A stretch of DNA of 64,000 bases. Origin: Methylophilaceae bacterium 11. Its GTDB lineage: Bacteria; Pseudomonadota; Gammaproteobacteria; Burkholderiales; Methylophilaceae. The position numbers and the translations under genes are program-made. Shown here one piece after another: positions 1 to 8,882 of this stretch (the first letter of the stretch is position 1; the number at the start of each line of letters is the position of its first letter). The stretch is from the NCBI GenBank assembly GCA_000525025.1, contig JCKJ01000001.1:1488001-1552000 (forward strand), given 5' to 3'. The notes beneath the pieces are model-generated. The model did no database searches and had not been told where the DNA came from. It saw nothing but the letters and a program-made list of their open reading frames with translations.

Positions 1-382
1 GCAACACCACTTTTTTAGACTGTGCGATAGCTTCTGCTAACAATGCATCTGCACCCGGAGATTGCAGCTCTTGTTCTGAGAAAACAATATCCATGCCAAT
101 AGCAGCGGGCTGTTCTGCATTGAGCCGTTGGATTAATTGCGCATGGGTTGTTCTTGACCAAGGCCAGCGGCCAAGTTGAGATAAGCTATATTGGTCTATT
201 GCAACAATAATGACATCATCCGGCAGCGCTTGCGGCAGTATCTTTTGACCAATATCGAAAACCAAGTAATCCACCCGGTCCAACACATGTGTAAGGTGAA
301 TAACGAGTGTAAGCACCAGCAGAATTAGCGCCGAGGACGCTAAATCATTAAGTTTTATATGATGAAATGTAAGCCCCAGCAC
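1..382 (-). CDS. CHASE2-domain sensor protein, N-terminal part (runs off the window)
   Basis: The reading frame is open from a GTG at 382 down to base 1, about 127 residues, and has no stop inside the window. After a short hydrophobic segment (ALILLVLTLVI) it carries CHASE2 hallmarks: an AIDQYSLSQLGRWPWSR stretch and then AIGMDIVFSEQ. CHASE2 is an extracytoplasmic sensor domain usually followed by three membrane helices and a histidine kinase or adenylate/guanylate cyclase; that output part lies beyond the window. The GTG overlaps the TAG stop of the FecR/LysM gene by one base, so the two are probably translationally coupled. I found no in-frame ATG near the start. The triad response regulator, FecR/LysM, CHASE2 is a recurring proteobacterial arrangement. 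Output domain unknown. Confidence 0.8.
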   Translation of the reverse strand, partial: MLGLTFHHIKLNDLASSALILLVLTLVIHLTHVLDRVDYLVFDIGQKILPQALPDDVIIVAIDQYSLSQLGRWPWSRTTHAQLIQRLNAEQPAAIGMDIVFSEQELQSPGADALLAEAIAQSKKVVL

Positions 383-2016
383 TATTCCGGGTATGCATAG
401 AATTCATAAACCGTGGCAGCACTCACCACCCCATCGCTGTCCGCATGACGGATATATAGAGTCTGCTTTCCGTACTCTTTGAGCAAGAATTGGTAGTCCG
501 TCTCAACACCACGTTTAACCCACACATCTTTTTGCTGATTCGCATCATTGTCCAGATTAAATTGATAACTTAATCCATCCGCAGGCGGTAGCGTGTGAAT
601 GTTGACACGATTGTCAGCAACGTCTATCCAGAACTGGTGGAGATCCGGCTTGCTAGGTATAGGTCTGACGCTAAACTGCGCGACTTGATCAAACGGACCC
701 TGATCATCTCGCCCATCCGCTTGCATCTCTATACTTGCCACACGCCAATAATAAGTCGCTGGAGGCAATGACTGCACTGCCTGATACTCTGTGTTTTCGA
801 TGCGTCGCTGCTCAATGATGTGCTTAAAATCCACGTCTTTTGCAATGTCTAACTGATAGGCCTGTGCATTGGCGACTGTCTTCCATTTGAACATTGGGCG
901 CGCATCCCCAGTACGTTCACCTGCACTAGGCGAAACCAGTGCCGGCGCAAACGGCTGTGCATTCAAGGTAAAAGCATGCACACTCTCGTAACCTGCAATA
1001 CCGTATGCATCACGTGCGTGCACACTCAGATAGTAATGACCATCAGGGATATCTTCAAACACTAGCTGAGGCTTGGCTGATGTGAATTCCGCCGTCAATT
1101 GATTGATTGTGACATCGGTAGCCACTTTACCTTGCCAAGACACTGCCGCAGCCTGATCTGGCATATCGAACACCACGGGTAAATGGGTAAATTGTGAGTT
1201 AAGGCTAGTGGTATCTACAGCAGAAAGCAGCATGGTGGGTGGCATCGGTGGCTTGCCTTTTTCTGCCTGACTACCAAACCCTGCATTCACGATGACTTCA
1301 TTATCTGCTGCTTGCAAACTCACTTGACCTGCCAGCGTAGCTTGCAGGGTATGCGTGTCATCTGCATCCACGCGAAACTTCGTCCCACGTACAGCGGCGA
1401 CTGCGCTAGGCGTGATAATTTGCATGGCATTGCCTTTGATATGTTTGGGATTAGCGACCGTTTCGGCCTGACCTTGCTGCAAACGCAGCTTGGTATCCAC
1501 CATTGCGCCTCCACTATACAAGCTCATCGTATCTAATACCAACTTTGCATTGGATGCAAGGCTTGTCAGCGTGCCATCGGCAAACTGAAGCGTCACTTTA
1601 CTGTTGTCTTTGGTGATAAGGGTCGCTCCAGGACCTAGCGCTTGGCCTAGCCGTAACGGAACTAATGTTGACGGATTAGGTGCTTGCGCGCCCAGCTGCA
1701 AAAACACTTGACCACTGACCTGCACTGCCTGCGCTGAAGCTGGCACTTGTTTAACCAAAGTGAGTGGCACTTGTAAAATAAATCCAATAGGGATGCGATA
1801 AGGATCTTTAATATGATTAAGCCGCTGGAGCTTTATCCAATCATTAGGATTGATTAAATGTGCACGGGAAAAATGAATAAGATTATCGCCAGGATGCATG
1901 GCGTAACGCCATATCATATCGTTCTCAGCAGCATGCACACTCAGTGTTGAAAATGCATATAAGGCAATCAGTATTGAATGTGCAGCAGTCTTGTTTAAAC
2001 CAGCTGATACTTTCAT
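382..2016 (-). CDS. LysM and FecR domain surface protein
   Basis: 544 residues with a signal peptide ending near VHA at about residue 30. A LysM-like segment (about 36-88: HPGDNLIHFSRAHLINP then IPIGFILQVP) suggests peptidoglycan binding. A FecR domain follows (about 97-220, with LQFADGTLTSLA and ITPSAVAAVRGTKFRVD). The rest looks like fibronectin-type beta domains (for example PMFKWKTVANAQAYQLDIA near 370-390). FecR domains relay signals in iron-citrate regulation, but this LysM-linked form usually travels with CHASE2 sensors. It lies 6 bp after the response regulator gene and overlaps the CHASE2 gene by one base, so the three form an operon. Its likely role is an envelope accessory to the sensor; this is inferred from context. 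Confidence 0.85.
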   Translation of the reverse strand: MKVSAGLNKTAAHSILIALYAFSTLSVHAAENDMIWRYAMHPGDNLIHFSRAHLINPNDWIKLQRLNHIKDPYRIPIGFILQVPLTLVKQVPASAQAVQVSGQVFLQLGAQAPNPSTLVPLRLGQALGPGATLITKDNSKVTLQFADGTLTSLASNAKLVLDTMSLYSGGAMVDTKLRLQQGQAETVANPKHIKGNAMQIITPSAVAAVRGTKFRVDADDTHTLQATLAGQVSLQAADNEVIVNAGFGSQAEKGKPPMPPTMLLSAVDTTSLNSQFTHLPVVFDMPDQAAAVSWQGKVATDVTINQLTAEFTSAKPQLVFEDIPDGHYYLSVHARDAYGIAGYESVHAFTLNAQPFAPALVSPSAGERTGDARPMFKWKTVANAQAYQLDIAKDVDFKHIIEQRRIENTEYQAVQSLPPATYYWRVASIEMQADGRDDQGPFDQVAQFSVRPIPSKPDLHQFWIDVADNRVNIHTLPPADGLSYQFNLDNDANQQKDVWVKRGVETDYQFLLKEYGKQTLYIRHADSDGVVSAATVYEFYAYPE

Positions 2017-2022
2017 AAAGAA

Positions 2023-2706
2023 TTAATCCAACCGTTCTAAGCGATAACCTTGGTGATACACAGAGATCAAACGCCAACCAAAAGGTGGCAACAATTTCAG
2101 TTTACTACGCAAATGACTTACATGTACATCAATCGTACGGGTGTCGATATCTGGCGAGGAAGCCCAAACGACCTTGGTCAAGTGTGACCTAGACAATAGA
2201 ACACCCATCTGGCTAAAAAAATACAGTGCCAAATCTGTTTCTTTTTCAGTAAGCTTGATAGGATCGCCTTCAATCTCGAACTTGCGTTTGTCAAAATCCA
2301 CTTTTAAACCACCGTAAACACTGGTGTCTCGTGATGATAGCCTAGCATGATGGCGACGATACAGCGCGTTGATTCTGGCGAGCAATACTTTGGGGTTAGG
2401 TGGCTTAACAATGTAATCATCAGCGCCGGACTCAATCACAGAAACGACGTCCTCTTCTGAATCACGACACGTTAAAAATACTACTGGTGGATAATTGCCT
2501 TTTATTTTTAAACTGGCCAACACTTCGGTACCTGCCATATCCGGCACTTCCCAATCCAAAATCGCAACATCGTATTTTGCACCGTTGAGTGCTTTTAAGC
2601 ATTCACGACCAGAAGGAAAATAATCAACATCATGTCCATCGCTTTGCAAAATCGCAGTGATTTCACTGGCAAATGTTTGATCATCTTCTAAAAATGCTAT
2701 TTTCAT
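2023..2706 (-). CDS. OmpR/PhoB-family response regulator
   Basis: 227 residues. The receiver domain (1-118) has the acidic pair D8-D9, phospho-acceptor D51 (VAILDWEVPD), a conserved Thr (VVFLTCRD) and Lys (DYIVKPPNP). The C-terminal winged-helix domain (about 128-225) contains LTEKETDLALYFF and TRTIDVHVSHLRSKL, typical of OmpR-type DNA binding. It is first in the operon with the FecR/LysM and CHASE2 genes, so the CHASE2 protein may be its kinase if it has a kinase output. Target genes are unknown. Family assignment is secure. Confidence 0.93.
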   Translation of the reverse strand: MKIAFLEDDQTFASEITAILQSDGHDVDYFPSGRECLKALNGAKYDVAILDWEVPDMAGTEVLASLKIKGNYPPVVFLTCRDSEEDVVSVIESGADDYIVKPPNPKVLLARINALYRRHHARLSSRDTSVYGGLKVDFDKRKFEIEGDPIKLTEKETDLALYFFSQMGVLLSRSHLTKVVWASSPDIDTRTIDVHVSHLRSKLKLLPPFGWRLISVYHQGYRLERLD

Positions 2707-2812
2707 TCAATCACCTATCAAGATTAACGCGGGGCGCATTTTCACATAATTATATGGACGAACTGAATAGACAAATTGTTAAATTTCGTTAAGCGCTTTA
2801 GTACCTCAGCTT

Positions 2813-3673
2813 TTACGCAACAACTAAGCTGTGATGTAGAAATAACGTAGCCACCGTTAAATCCGCACTAGTACCCGGGTTAATGCCTTGGTTTTTCAAA
2901 TCACGGTCAAACGCTCTCAATGTTGGGAGATAAAGTTTAGGATTTTCTTGATTTAAAAAAGCCAGATAATGCTCACGTGCTTCTTTTTGCAACTGATCCG
3001 CCACCTCCAAGCCATATTTACGCGCAACATGACTATCGGTGTGATGCGCAAGCCAATACAAATAAACGGCTGTCGTAGCCCATGCTGGGCGGTCCCATCT
3101 CACTAGTGCTTGCTGATAGTGTGGCAACCCTTCGTGCAATATAGGGTAAAACTGATTGGCATATTGCAGCGCAATGTGATCTCTCAGTGCCGCTGCTTGC
3201 ATCGCCTCTAACAAGGTGCATTGCGCTGATTCATGAATATCATGCTGTGCACTCTGCCCCAACCCACCGGGATTCGCCAATTGAATAGCGTCGAATGCCC
3301 ATTGTGCGTCTTCAATGGTCGTATGCGCCAATACATCGGTTAGTGCAGCCTCAAAAGGCTCCGCCTGACTGTGTAGCGCAGCCTGTATCAATGGTGCACA
3401 CAACAAAATAATGCCTAAATTGGTATTGCAGCCCACGGCTTGATGCGTTGCCGCAACAGATTCGTAGATACGCTGACCCAGCGAGAAAGATGGATTTGCA
3501 ATCACATTTGCAGATACTTCTGCACTGGTGATAAATTGCTCAACGACCATGCCGTGTCCATCAGCAAAAATATGCACATTACCGGGCTTCAGCGCTTCCA
3601 GTTCAGCCATGCATGCATTCTGATACACCTTTGCAAGCCGTTGTGCAATGATGTGTTTAGGGTCGCTTACCAT
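2813..3673 (-). CDS. CitG/MdcB-like protein of the H4MPT cluster (orf5 type)
   Basis: 286 residues of the triphosphoribosyl-dephospho-CoA synthase family. The opening shows LEALKPGNVHIFADGHGM, and further on come NTNLGIILLCAPL and the C-terminal NPGTSADLTVATLFL, all characteristic. True CitG makes the citrate/malonate lyase prosthetic group, but a homologue (called orf5 in Methylobacterium extorquens) is a steady member of bacterial H4MPT gene clusters and is thought to act in methanopterin synthesis. No lyase genes are nearby, and it starts one base after the stop of the ATP-grasp gene (TGATATG). This context supports the cofactor role; the exact reaction is not known to me. Confidence 0.85.
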   Translation of the reverse strand: MVSDPKHIIAQRLAKVYQNACMAELEALKPGNVHIFADGHGMVVEQFITSAEVSANVIANPSFSLGQRIYESVAATHQAVGCNTNLGIILLCAPLIQAALHSQAEPFEAALTDVLAHTTIEDAQWAFDAIQLANPGGLGQSAQHDIHESAQCTLLEAMQAAALRDHIALQYANQFYPILHEGLPHYQQALVRWDRPAWATTAVYLYWLAHHTDSHVARKYGLEVADQLQKEAREHYLAFLNQENPKLYLPTLRAFDRDLKNQGINPGTSADLTVATLFLHHSLVVA

Positions 3674-3674
3674 A

Positions 3675-4577
3675 TCATCCGTTTGATTTATTTGATTTAT
3701 CGATTAAGTCGTCTACCAATGTTTGCGCAATATCCACAGTGCATACACTTTGTAGACCACGCCATGCAGGAATGCTATTTACTTCTAGCACCCATAATTG
3801 ATCATCCGCATCTCGGATAATATCCACTCCGCAGTAATCAATGTCAACGGCTAGCGCAGCACGCTCTGCCAACGCCTGAATCTCGTCATCTTCTACTAAT
3901 AAACATTGGGCGCCACGTGCGACATTATGCAGCCAACCCTCGCCGCTCCGCCGCATAGTAGCAACTGCTTTATTATTGACGACAAACACGCGGTAATCAT
4001 AATTATAAGCACCTGTATTCACCATTTGCTGTAAATAATACACGCCATCCACAAACATATCGCGTGGCAATGGCAGCGCATCCTGCTGCGTCACTAGGCG
4101 CACGCCTTGGCCCTGGGAGCCAAATAGCGGCTTGATAACTAACGAGGTATGCAGTTCTAGCTGGGCTGAGATAATATCGTGTGCCTGCTGCCTAGATTCA
4201 CATACCCAGGTAGCGGGCGTTGGGATGCCGTGATGTTTCAACAAAAAACTGGTCATGCCTTTGTCTACGGTACGCTCAATCGCTTTCGCATCGTTATATA
4301 TATAGGTGCCTTGCATGCGCAAAATATGCAATATATTCAAACGTGTAATGACTTGCTGCAACGTGCCGGCGGCTATGCCGCGAATAAAAGCGAAACTTGG
4401 TTGTACTGGAAAATGTGGGATATGTATGCTTGCTTGTTGCCCAGACAAATCAATCATACAGTCTTGCAACTCTACAAACACAGCTTCTACGCCACGCGCG
4501 GCAAATGCATTGCTAAGCGCAACGCCATGCCAGCCACCCTGCTGGGCGGCTTCGTCCGTAATAATGGGGATTCTCAT
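3675..4577 (-). CDS. RimK-like ATP-grasp ligase of the H4MPT cluster (orf17 type)
   Basis: 300 residues, ATP-grasp fold: glycine-rich loop VIKPLFGSQGQGVRLV at about 148-163, then the metal/ATP site region DYCGVDIIRD and LEVNSIPAWRGLQ near 250-275. It resembles RimK-type alpha-L-glutamate ligases. In M. extorquens the equivalent H4MPT-cluster gene is called orf17; archaeal relatives (MptN) add glutamate to tetrahydromethanopterin, so glutamylation of the cofactor side chain is a reasonable inference. It sits between mch and the CitG-like gene on the same strand, 52 bp after mch. Confidence 0.87.
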   Translation of the reverse strand: MRIPIITDEAAQQGGWHGVALSNAFAARGVEAVFVELQDCMIDLSGQQASIHIPHFPVQPSFAFIRGIAAGTLQQVITRLNILHILRMQGTYIYNDAKAIERTVDKGMTSFLLKHHGIPTPATWVCESRQQAHDIISAQLELHTSLVIKPLFGSQGQGVRLVTQQDALPLPRDMFVDGVYYLQQMVNTGAYNYDYRVFVVNNKAVATMRRSGEGWLHNVARGAQCLLVEDDEIQALAERAALAVDIDYCGVDIIRDADDQLWVLEVNSIPAWRGLQSVCTVDIAQTLVDDLIDKSNKSNG

Positions 4578-4629
4578 TTAGAACAAATTACTTTAACTAA
4601 TAAATTTAAAGTATTGATTTATAATATTT

Positions 4630-5604
4630 TTAGTTAAAAGACTGCTCTAACAACGATTCGTTAAATTGCCCAGCAAAATAGCTATGGCCTGTGTCTAAAT
4701 TAGTCACTGCTACTTTGGCTGGCGAGAACAATAATGGATCAATTTTATAAAAATCCATATTCACTGCTTTAAATACTTCAGCAAACGGGCGGCCGTAATC
4801 TTTAGATGAACTGCTTGGCAATGATTTTGCTAACGCTTCTGCCGCCTCATCTGTGCATTTCACATACAAATGTACAAATCCACCAAACAATATCGCATCA
4901 TTGGTTCTACCCATGCCAGTTAAAAAGTCCGGAGAAGGCGCAGGAATTGGCGCAACACCATATCCATCCACTAATTGATGCAATGGAAAATGCACTGTAT
5001 GCAATTTGTGTAAAGCCACTTCCAATACGCGCGCGGTAATTTGCACCGTCCCCGCCAAGCTTCTGGTAGGCGTTAAAATAAAGGTTAATTCATTTGCCGG
5101 AATTTGCGTGTCTCTGGCCACTTTTTCAATGACTTCTTTAGGTGGAACTTTGTCTGTTTCCAGCACCAAGACCGTTTTTTTAGCTGCATCCTGATATTGA
5201 ATCTCAGTAAAAATCTCTTCACGTTGCGCCAGCGCACGTGCAGGCCCGCTACCTAACGAGAAAAATTTCTCATGGGAGAGTGCCCAGCCCGCATACTGAC
5301 TGCCTAAGCAAGCCACTACGGGGCTCATCGCATGCACTTTCACGCTGAGTGGCCAGTTGGCAAAAGTAGTGTTGTTTTGCAAAGTAACTTGCCCAAGCCC
5401 ACCCATGCAGATCTCCGCCACAAGCCGTCCAGCCTCTAAACCGCCTTTTGCTTGAATGCCTGCATCAATCAGCGTAGCACCTGTCTCGTGTTTGGACACT
5501 ATCACCTGCAAAGCATCTGCTTGTGCGATCATCCGCTCAACTATTGGTAATGTGAGCGCATGAATACTCATTTTTGATGGATTTGTATTGTTTTGATTTT
5601 GCAT
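4630..5604 (-). CDS. mch: methenyltetrahydromethanopterin cyclohydrolase
   Basis: 324 residues, the usual Mch length. It hydrolyses methenyl-H4MPT to formyl-H4MPT in the cytoplasmic formaldehyde oxidation pathway. Recognisable family stretches are GLEAGRLVAEICMGGLGQV (about 55-73), VVACLGSQYAGWALSHEKFFSLGSGPARALA (in the 95-130 region) and DGYGVAPIPAPSPDFLTGMGRTNDAILFGG (in the 213-242 region). The ATG at 5604 follows a GGGG tract in the 21-bp gap after orfY. It is flanked by the two ATP-grasp genes orfY and orf17, the arrangement expected in methylotrophic proteobacteria. Confidence 0.96.
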   Translation of the reverse strand: MQNQNNTNPSKMSIHALTLPIVERMIAQADALQVIVSKHETGATLIDAGIQAKGGLEAGRLVAEICMGGLGQVTLQNNTTFANWPLSVKVHAMSPVVACLGSQYAGWALSHEKFFSLGSGPARALAQREEIFTEIQYQDAAKKTVLVLETDKVPPKEVIEKVARDTQIPANELTFILTPTRSLAGTVQITARVLEVALHKLHTVHFPLHQLVDGYGVAPIPAPSPDFLTGMGRTNDAILFGGFVHLYVKCTDEAAEALAKSLPSSSSKDYGRPFAEVFKAVNMDFYKIDPLLFSPAKVAVTNLDTGHSYFAGQFNESLLEQSFN

Positions 5605-5625
5605 CGGAACCCCCGTTTTACTATC

Positions 5626-6714
5626 TTAAATAATGCCAGCTCTGGCTTGTACCAAATACTTAGCTTCTTGTACATTATCTGCCGATGACGTCACCGTACA
5701 GATAGGCATACCAATCTCAAAATACTGTGATTGGCCAGGAATATCACTCACCCACTCTGGCCAAATTTTATCTTTAGCGATCTGTACTGGTTGATGCGCA
5801 TACACAATATGGTGCGCTTTAGACTGTGTGCTCAACACCAGTGTCGGCATGGCCTCAATACCAAATGCACTAACATGCGATGCCATCAATGTGCCTTTCT
5901 CTGGTGCATACAAATCCACGGTTGCACTTAGGCGTGGATTGATTTCCAGCATCACCAATTGTTCGCCATCGACCACCGCATCTACACTGTTCAAACCTTT
6001 AAGGTTGAATTGCTTACTGGCTAGCGAGACAAACCGCTTAAAGGTTTCAACCAAATGCGCACTTAAAGCAATTTGGCTGACCGCCCCACCATACTTAAAA
6101 GGCGTATGCTTATCTGCATCCACCCATTGTTCATTCATGCCAATCACTTGTACATTTTGTTCACTGGCTAAGAATAGACAAGAAACCGGTGTGCCGATTT
6201 GCATTTGTTGAAAATATTGATTAGATTTCAACGGTGCTTGATAGGTGCTAGCCCATTGGATATGCGCACCACCACTCCCGCCAACCTCTTTCACCAGCCA
6301 ATCATCTAGCACGCTGGGCTGATTCATTGAGATAGCTGGCGTTAAAAACTGATTCGCCTGACAAAACGCAGCAAATATTTCGGGATGCTTACTTGCTTTT
6401 ATAGTATCTGCAGAATTGCCTAATAAACGGAAGCGCTGACCGATGCTAGCTAGAAGATCAGGCTGCGCTTCAAACCCTGCGCCATAGCAAACACCAAAGA
6501 TATCTGCAGAATCTATTGCATCTAATGCACGCAATAAAGCTTGTGCGTCAAACTGATGGCCAGTGCAGGCCACCTGAATACATTGCTTGGCCATGGCTTG
6601 CGTGTCTTGATCGACAAACGCATCCACAGCAATCACATCAAATCCGGCATCCTTTGCAGCTTTTACGTATGGCCGGCTAGATATTGCAATAATAACGAGC
6701 GTTTTATTTGGCAT
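5626..6714 (-). CDS. ATP-grasp protein of the H4MPT cluster (orfY type)
   Basis: About 362 residues from ATG 6714 (MPNKTLVIIAISSRPYVKAA). An ATG at 6768 lies in the same frame, but it would overlap mtdB by 65 bp and the extra residues look non-native, so I prefer 6714, which leaves an 11-bp overlap with the end of mtdB. ATP-grasp features are LVKEVGGSGGAHIQWAS and MLEINPRLSATVDLYAP. OrfY is a conserved member of bacterial H4MPT clusters needed for growth on C1 compounds; it is presumed to act in cofactor synthesis, with the reaction not established to my knowledge. Confidence 0.87.
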   Translation of the reverse strand: MPNKTLVIIAISSRPYVKAAKDAGFDVIAVDAFVDQDTQAMAKQCIQVACTGHQFDAQALLRALDAIDSADIFGVCYGAGFEAQPDLLASIGQRFRLLGNSADTIKASKHPEIFAAFCQANQFLTPAISMNQPSVLDDWLVKEVGGSGGAHIQWASTYQAPLKSNQYFQQMQIGTPVSCLFLASEQNVQVIGMNEQWVDADKHTPFKYGGAVSQIALSAHLVETFKRFVSLASKQFNLKGLNSVDAVVDGEQLVMLEINPRLSATVDLYAPEKGTLMASHVSAFGIEAMPTLVLSTQSKAHHIVYAHQPVQIAKDKIWPEWVSDIPGQSQYFEIGMPICTVTSSADNVQEAKYLVQARAGII

Positions 6715-7597
6715 TTGCGCAAGCAAAGTCGTAGGCATCATGATAATCAATATGCATGGGCACATCACTACTGAGCATGCGTTGTAACAACTTATGTTGT
6801 GTTACATATTTAAGCTGACCAATGGCTAAGGCGCCGAAGCCTGCAATCGCAGTACCTGCAATCACATCTCCATTCGCCATCACATCCACACCTTCTATCG
6901 CAGAAGGCGGCACTGCATTCACATCGGCCACCACTTTTAGTGTACTAGATTGTGTGAAATGATCTACACCTAACACACGCACACCTGCCGGTGTTGCACA
7001 CAATGCAACTGTGGCTTGCGCCAACGCTGTTTTTTTGGCGGCATCGCTACTGCCATCCGCTACAGTTAATTGCACGTCATAACGTTGCTGCATGTTATCC
7101 ACATAGGCTTGCATGCTGGCTGTGTCTGCATGTGCCATCATCATAATTTTTGCGCCTTGGCGCGCAGCAATCAGTGCGGCGGTAGAGCCAACCGTGCCGC
7201 TCGCACCAAAAATCGCAATGGTTTGCTGGCCTAATGTTTGCTGGCTCTTTTGTAAATGCGCGTCTACTTTTGCCAACATTGCCGCAGCTGTTGTAAATGC
7301 GCCGGAAGGATCTGAAAACGTAGACATTTCAAACGGTTTAAACATAGCGCTTCTGGCCGCTTTTTGCATATCGAGTGCTAAGTGAATATCGCGTCCGCCG
7401 AAAAAAAATGCTTCTTGTTTAATCCCACTTGGGCTTCTAGAGAAAATCGCATCTTGCGTCAGCGCAACCACTTCATTCAACAGCACATTGGTATAAGGCA
7501 TGATCTTTTCGTACCCGGCATCAAACGCCATATTGACATCAAACGGGCTTGCATTTTTGGCTGCTGTCACAAGGTGTAATATGCTGATTTTATTCAT
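6704..7597 (-). CDS. mtdB: NAD(P)-dependent methylene-tetrahydromethanopterin dehydrogenase
   Basis: 297 residues, matching MtdB length. It oxidises methylene-H4MPT to methenyl-H4MPT. The N-terminal substrate half opens with ISILHLVTAAKNASPFDVNMA, and the Rossmann loop is GASGTVGS at 131-138. MtdC is a close NADP-specific relative and cannot be excluded by eye. The gene precedes orfY and mch, so the dehydrogenase and cyclohydrolase of the pathway are co-transcribed. A 108-bp AT-rich gap to mptG could hold its own promoter. Confidence 0.93.
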   Translation of the reverse strand: MNKISILHLVTAAKNASPFDVNMAFDAGYEKIMPYTNVLLNEVVALTQDAIFSRSPSGIKQEAFFFGGRDIHLALDMQKAARSAMFKPFEMSTFSDPSGAFTTAAAMLAKVDAHLQKSQQTLGQQTIAIFGASGTVGSTAALIAARQGAKIMMMAHADTASMQAYVDNMQQRYDVQLTVADGSSDAAKKTALAQATVALCATPAGVRVLGVDHFTQSSTLKVVADVNAVPPSAIEGVDVMANGDVIAGTAIAGFGALAIGQLKYVTQHKLLQRMLSSDVPMHIDYHDAYDFACANAK

Positions 7598-7705
7598 AAT
7601 TCGTCTTCTTATATAAAGTAATCGAAAAAATTTATTAATATTGTATTTCTAATCATGCACTTTAACCGCAACACAACGCAACCAAAGCCATGATTAACCT
7701 AGCAA

Positions 7706-8668
7706 TTAGCCTTTATTTCTAATATTAATCTGCGCACCGTGATTGTTTGCCGTACATATTTCCCATCGTAACGACATATCACTAAAGCGAGCCTGTAGGC
7801 GAGACAAATGCATTTGTGCTTCTTGTTGGTTAGCAAATACAGCAAAGCCTGTCGGGCCCCAAGAGCTTTGCCCAGCGCAGTGAATACCATGCGCCAGCAA
7901 ATCACCTAACACCGCAGTCACTTGCTTGCTAGCGTAGCGCCCTCCTTGCACTGGCGCAAAATAATCACCATTGTAAGCCTGCAATGCCGATACAGCTTTA
8001 CCAAACGTGGCTAAATCCTTCTCCACAAGCGCCGGTAATGCTTGCATCAGTAATTGGTGGCTTAATTGCTGCGTGTTTGGTAAGGCATGATCCGCCAATC
8101 GCTTGAACGCCTGCAACTCCTCGTCGCCATGCACGCCTGTGTGTTGGTCATCGAATATCAACAAAATACGCCATGCTTCTGGAAACGCATGCTGCGCAAT
8201 AATAGGCGGTACGACTGTATGAGAATTGCTACCTGCATCCAGTACAACACCACCCGTAGCAAATGTACCGATGCCAATCCCAGAGCGCGCACCGCGTCCA
8301 ATTAAGCCGGCAATATCGCGTAAAGGTAAATTTACGTTAAATAATGTACTGATTGCGGTACCAATCGCCAGTGCCATTTGCGTCCCAGAACCCAAGCCGG
8401 CATGACGAGGTATTTGCTCAATCACCCGGACATGTACAGGCGTATGTATCCCGGCATGCTGTAACAACAGTTGCTTGGTACGTTCAATATAGCTAGGCGC
8501 TGCCTTACCTTCACCGATAGATACTTCGACACGCGTATGCGGTGCTTGCAGGCTCACGCCCATGCTGCCAAAGCGGCGCCCTATCGACCCGTTAAGATCA
8601 AAAAACCCCATATGCAACCTAGCGGTGGTGATCACTTCAACGGAATGCGGTAATGAATTTGATTTCAT
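7706..8668 (-). CDS. mptG: beta-ribofuranosylaminobenzene 5'-phosphate synthase
   Basis: 320 residues of the GHMP-kinase superfamily. This enzyme (orf4 in M. extorquens) couples p-aminobenzoate with PRPP in the first committed step of methanopterin synthesis. Seen: the opening VEVITTARLHMGFFDLNGSIGRRFGSMGV, the GHMP motif PRHAGLGSGTQMALA at 88-102, GRGARSGIGIGTFATGG, and a C-terminal GQSSWGPTGFAVF. It is the most upstream gene of the H4MPT block and diverges from ppsA across 214 bp, which should contain both promoters. Confidence 0.92.
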   Translation of the reverse strand: MKSNSLPHSVEVITTARLHMGFFDLNGSIGRRFGSMGVSLQAPHTRVEVSIGEGKAAPSYIERTKQLLLQHAGIHTPVHVRVIEQIPRHAGLGSGTQMALAIGTAISTLFNVNLPLRDIAGLIGRGARSGIGIGTFATGGVVLDAGSNSHTVVPPIIAQHAFPEAWRILLIFDDQHTGVHGDEELQAFKRLADHALPNTQQLSHQLLMQALPALVEKDLATFGKAVSALQAYNGDYFAPVQGGRYASKQVTAVLGDLLAHGIHCAGQSSWGPTGFAVFANQQEAQMHLSRLQARFSDMSLRWEICTANNHGAQINIRNKG

Positions 8669-8882
8669 GATGCTCTAACAAATAAGGGTTAATTCTTGAG
8701 TGAATCGCACTATACCAAGATTTCATCAATGGTTTTAGTCAATTCTGACTAATCAAGCAACGTGACATCAGTGGCCTAATTTGGCATAATGAACGTAATA
8801 AACGCTTTAATTATATTCAATATAAACCTGTCTTCACACGCAAATTTAGTGTGGGTTGTTAAAACAATATTAAGGGATTCGT

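Noticed and set aside
8782-8796. TGGCATAATGAACGT before ppsA as a sigma-54 element
   Set aside because: No GC at -12 (GT instead). ppsA is more likely read from a sigma-70 promoter.
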